NCBI GenBank assembly: GCA_964404205.1
Contig: CAYOJD010000130.1
Span: forward strand, 1-7,876
Origin: CAZWBR01 sp964404205
GTDB lineage: Bacteria > Bacteroidota > Bacteroidia > Bacteroidales > Prolixibacteraceae
Direction of reading: 5' to 3'
DNA length: 7,876 nucleotides
Position numbers and translations under genes: made by a program
Notes under the pieces: generated by a model
What the model saw: the letters and a program-made list of their open reading frames with translations, nothing else
Told to the model about the DNA's origin: nothing
Database searches by the model: none
Shown: positions 5,917-7,876 of the stretch, in pieces
Position numbering within the stretch: the first letter of the stretch is position 1
Layout of the letters: each line of letters begins with the position of its first letter

Positions 5917-7167
5917 TTAACGCTCCCGAATTTGACCGTCGCCTTCAACAATCCATTTGTAACTGGTCAGCGCTTCGAGCGCCATCGGGCCGCGGGCATG
6001 AAGCTTTTGGGTACTAATTCCAATTTCGGCACCCAATCCAAATTGTGCACCATCGGTAAAAGCTGTACTTGCATTGGCATAGACCGATGAAGCATCGACC
6101 CTTTTTAGAAAAAATTCAACCGTATCGCGATTTTCGGAAATTATAGCTTCGCTATGCTTAGAGCTATGAATGTCGATATGGGCAATTGCCTCATTCATTG
6201 ATGATACCGTTTTAATAGCCATCTTATAATCGAGAAATTCGGTGCCAAACGACGCCTCAGTTGCCGGTTGCAACAGTTGGGCAGGATATCGACCTTCGAG
6301 TGCCGCATACGAAGTCTGATCGGCATAAATAACTACATTACTCTTTTTCAGAAGAGAAGTCAGTTCAGCCAAATCATTCAGCCTCGAAGCATGAATAATC
6401 AAACAGTCCAGTGCATTACAAACGCTTACTCGTCTGGTTTTGGCGTTGTTTATAATTGCCTTCCCCTTTCCCAAATCACCTTCGGCATCGAAATAGGTAT
6501 GGCAAATACCTGCGCCGGTTTCGATAACGGGAATAGTGGCATTATCGCGCACAAAATCAATCAACCCCTGGCTGCCGCGCGGAATCAACAAGTCGACATA
6601 CCCCCGGGCATTCAGCAGTTCGGCCGTTGCCTCACGGTCGGCCGGCAATAGTACCAGACAATTGGTGTCGATGCCATTTTTTTCGAGTACCTGATGAATG
6701 ACCTTCGCAATGGCCATATTCGAATCGATGGCATCGCTGCCCCCTTTCAGTACGGCCACATTTCCCGATTTCAGACAGAGGGAAAAAACATCAAAGGTAA
6801 CATTGGGACGAGCCTCGTAAATTACGCCAATTACCCCAAACGGTACCGAAACCCGACTGATTGACAACCCATTCGGACGCATATCCCGACTGATCACGTT
6901 CCCAAGCGGAGAAGGCAACAGCGCTACATTGTGAATATCAGCCGCTATGGCTGCTATTCGCTCTTTCGTCAATTTCAACCGGTCGTATTTTGGGTCGGTT
7001 GGCTCCATGCGGGCCAAATCCTTTTCGTTCTCGCTCAAAATATAACCCGTTTGGCGAACGGCCTCTTCAGCCACCTCGTTCAGCAACCGGTTGATGGTTG
7101 CATCGTCGAGGAGGTTTAAATTCCGACTTGCCTGCAATGCCCCGGAAAAATATTTAATATATTTCAT
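5917..7167 (-). CDS. proA: Glutamate-5-semialdehyde dehydrogenase (gamma-glutamyl phosphate reductase)
   Basis: This 416-residue cytosolic aldehyde-dehydrogenase-superfamily enzyme carries out the NADPH-dependent reduction of gamma-glutamyl phosphate to glutamate semialdehyde, the second step of proline synthesis. Visible family signatures are PFGVIGVIYEARPNVTFD at 109-126 in the cofactor-binding domain, LKSGNVAVLKGGSDA at 132-146, LIPRGSQGL at 194-202, ETGAGICHTYFD at 216-227, the catalytic cysteine C250 in RRVSVCNALDC, and the C-terminal block EIGISTQKLHARGP at 381-394. The frame is open to a TTG at 7197, but the ATG at 7167 gives a length next to E. coli ProA (417) and a normal N-terminus, so I chose it. 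It follows proB by 42 bp on the same strand and is surely co-transcribed with it. Nothing looks broken or unusual. Confidence 0.95.
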   Translation of the reverse strand: MKYIKYFSGALQASRNLNLLDDATINRLLNEVAEEAVRQTGYILSENEKDLARMEPTDPKYDRLKLTKERIAAIAADIHNVALLPSPLGNVISRDMRPNGLSISRVSVPFGVIGVIYEARPNVTFDVFSLCLKSGNVAVLKGGSDAIDSNMAIAKVIHQVLEKNGIDTNCLVLLPADREATAELLNARGYVDLLIPRGSQGLIDFVRDNATIPVIETGAGICHTYFDAEGDLGKGKAIINNAKTRRVSVCNALDCLIIHASRLNDLAELTSLLKKSNVVIYADQTSYAALEGRYPAQLLQPATEASFGTEFLDYKMAIKTVSSMNEAIAHIDIHSSKHSEAIISENRDTVEFFLKRVDASSVYANASTAFTDGAQFGLGAEIGISTQKLHARGPMALEALTSYKWIVEGDGQIRER

Positions 7168-7209
7168 AAAAACCAGAGATTCAACATTTTTAAGCAAAAC
7201 AATTCTCCA

Positions 7210-7876
7210 TTACATAATGTAGAGATAATCATAATGAATGAACGGTTTCGATTTCTTGCCTCCCATTTCGGATGCAGTTTCTTCAGAAGAAAAGGCAGCC
7301 TTGCCTAAGGCTATCAACTCGCCTTCAACATCTTTCACCCTAACAATATCACCCTCTTTAAAAAAACCTTGTACACGGGTAATACCAATCATCAGCAAAC
7401 TGACTGCCTTGTCTGACAACAACGCACTGCAAGCGCCTTCATTGATATAGACCTCGCCGCGGGCAAAATCGTCGGAATGGGCCAGCCATTTCCGAACGCC
7501 GGTCGATTTCTTTTCTGCTGCAACAAAATGAGTATGAACGGCATCTTGATTACCCATAATAATTTTATTCAACGAATGGGTTTTGGCACCGTTGGCAATA
7601 TGAACCGAAATTCCCTGACCGGCAAGTTTCGAAGCGATGTTGTATTTTGTCAGCATTCCTCCCCGCCCAAAATTCGATTTCCGTGAAGTAATAACAGATT
7701 CGTCAAGCGACTCGCCGTGATGTACCTCACGAATCAGCTTGCTTTCGGGAAGATCGGGCGACCCGGTAAAAACACCATCGACATTGGTAAGGATAATCAG
7801 CGCCTCCATATCCATCATCGAGGCCATCAGCCCCGACAGCTCGTCATTATCGGTAAACATCAACTCCGTTACCGAA
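7210..7876 (-). CDS. proB: Glutamate 5-kinase, C-terminal 221 residues (5' end outside window)
   Basis: Only the C-terminal 221 residues are in the window; the frame runs off the right edge, so the first part of the kinase domain is missing from view and not from the gene. Glutamate 5-kinase phosphorylates free glutamate to gamma-glutamyl phosphate, the committed proline step. The visible part of the amino-acid kinase domain has FTDNDELSGL (the family's GDND-LSA region), LIILTNVDGVFTG, and SNFGRGGMLTKYNIA, which matches the conserved GTGGM-TK motif with FGRGGM in place of GTGGM. A PUA-like domain covers the last 85 or so residues (GEVYINEGACSALL, VSLLMIGITRVQGFFKEGD), as in E. coli ProB. The C-terminal KPFIHYDYLYIM resembles Bacteroidota ProB ends. 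Feedback inhibition by proline is known for the family, but the relevant N-terminal residues cannot be checked here. Confidence 0.93.
   Translation of the reverse strand, partial: SVTELMFTDNDELSGLMASMMDMEALIILTNVDGVFTGSPDLPESKLIREVHHGESLDESVITSRKSNFGRGGMLTKYNIASKLAGQGISVHIANGAKTHSLNKIIMGNQDAVHTHFVAAEKKSTGVRKWLAHSDDFARGEVYINEGACSALLSDKAVSLLMIGITRVQGFFKEGDIVRVKDVEGELIALGKAAFSSEETASEMGGKKSKPFIHYDYLYIM

Noticed and set aside
7168..7197. In-frame upstream extension of proA to a TTG codon
   Set aside because: The ATG at 7167 gives 416 residues, close to E. coli ProA; the extension adds 10 unneeded residues in the proB-proA gap.
7861..7863. TTG as a possible start of proB
   Set aside because: It lies inside the conserved kinase domain and the frame continues to the window edge, so the gene is cut by the window, not short.

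Overview
The window looks like ordinary chromosome from a member of the Bacteroidota. The evidence is a carbamoyltransferase that closely matches what I recall of the Bacteroides N-succinylornithine enzyme, a proB-proA-argF'-argB-argE gene order, AT-rich gaps, and start codons with little or no Shine-Dalgarno sequence. A finer placement, for example in the Marinilabiliales/Prolixibacteraceae, would be a guess. I see no insertion sequence, prophage, CRISPR array, tRNA or rRNA.

Layout: positions 1-224 are an AT-rich non-coding leader with two palindromes. One plus-strand gene follows (225-1097), a YegS/DgkB-type lipid kinase. Everything else lies on the minus strand, so it is transcribed from the right edge towards the left: proB (5' end beyond the window), proA, argF', argB, argE, an NtrX/NtrC-like response regulator, and an exported nitroreductase-fold protein. 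The lipid kinase and the nitroreductase converge on a shared hairpin at 1095-1125 that holds both stop codons and probably terminates transcription from both sides.

How the genes work together: ProB and ProA take free glutamate to glutamate semialdehyde, which cyclises on the way to proline. ArgB phosphorylates N-acylated glutamate, ArgF' carbamoylates the N-acylated ornithine, and ArgE removes the acyl group. ArgF' carries Pro90, the residue described as selecting succinyl over acetyl substrates, so the arginine route here is probably succinylated. The steps between ArgB and ArgF' (argC, argD) and after ArgE (argG, argH) are not in the window. The argF'-argB and argB-argE junctions are both 4-nt ATGA overlaps, which implies translational coupling. 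A palindromic hairpin fills the middle of the 108-bp proA-argF' gap and may set transcription between the proline and arginine halves.

The least ordinary gene is the response regulator directly after argE. It has receiver and sigma54-type AAA+ domains, but it ends without the usual Fis-type DNA-binding helix-turn-helix and reads GAFTSA where the sigma54-contact loop is normally GAFTGA. No partner kinase is in the window. I found no clear evidence of a wholly new system.
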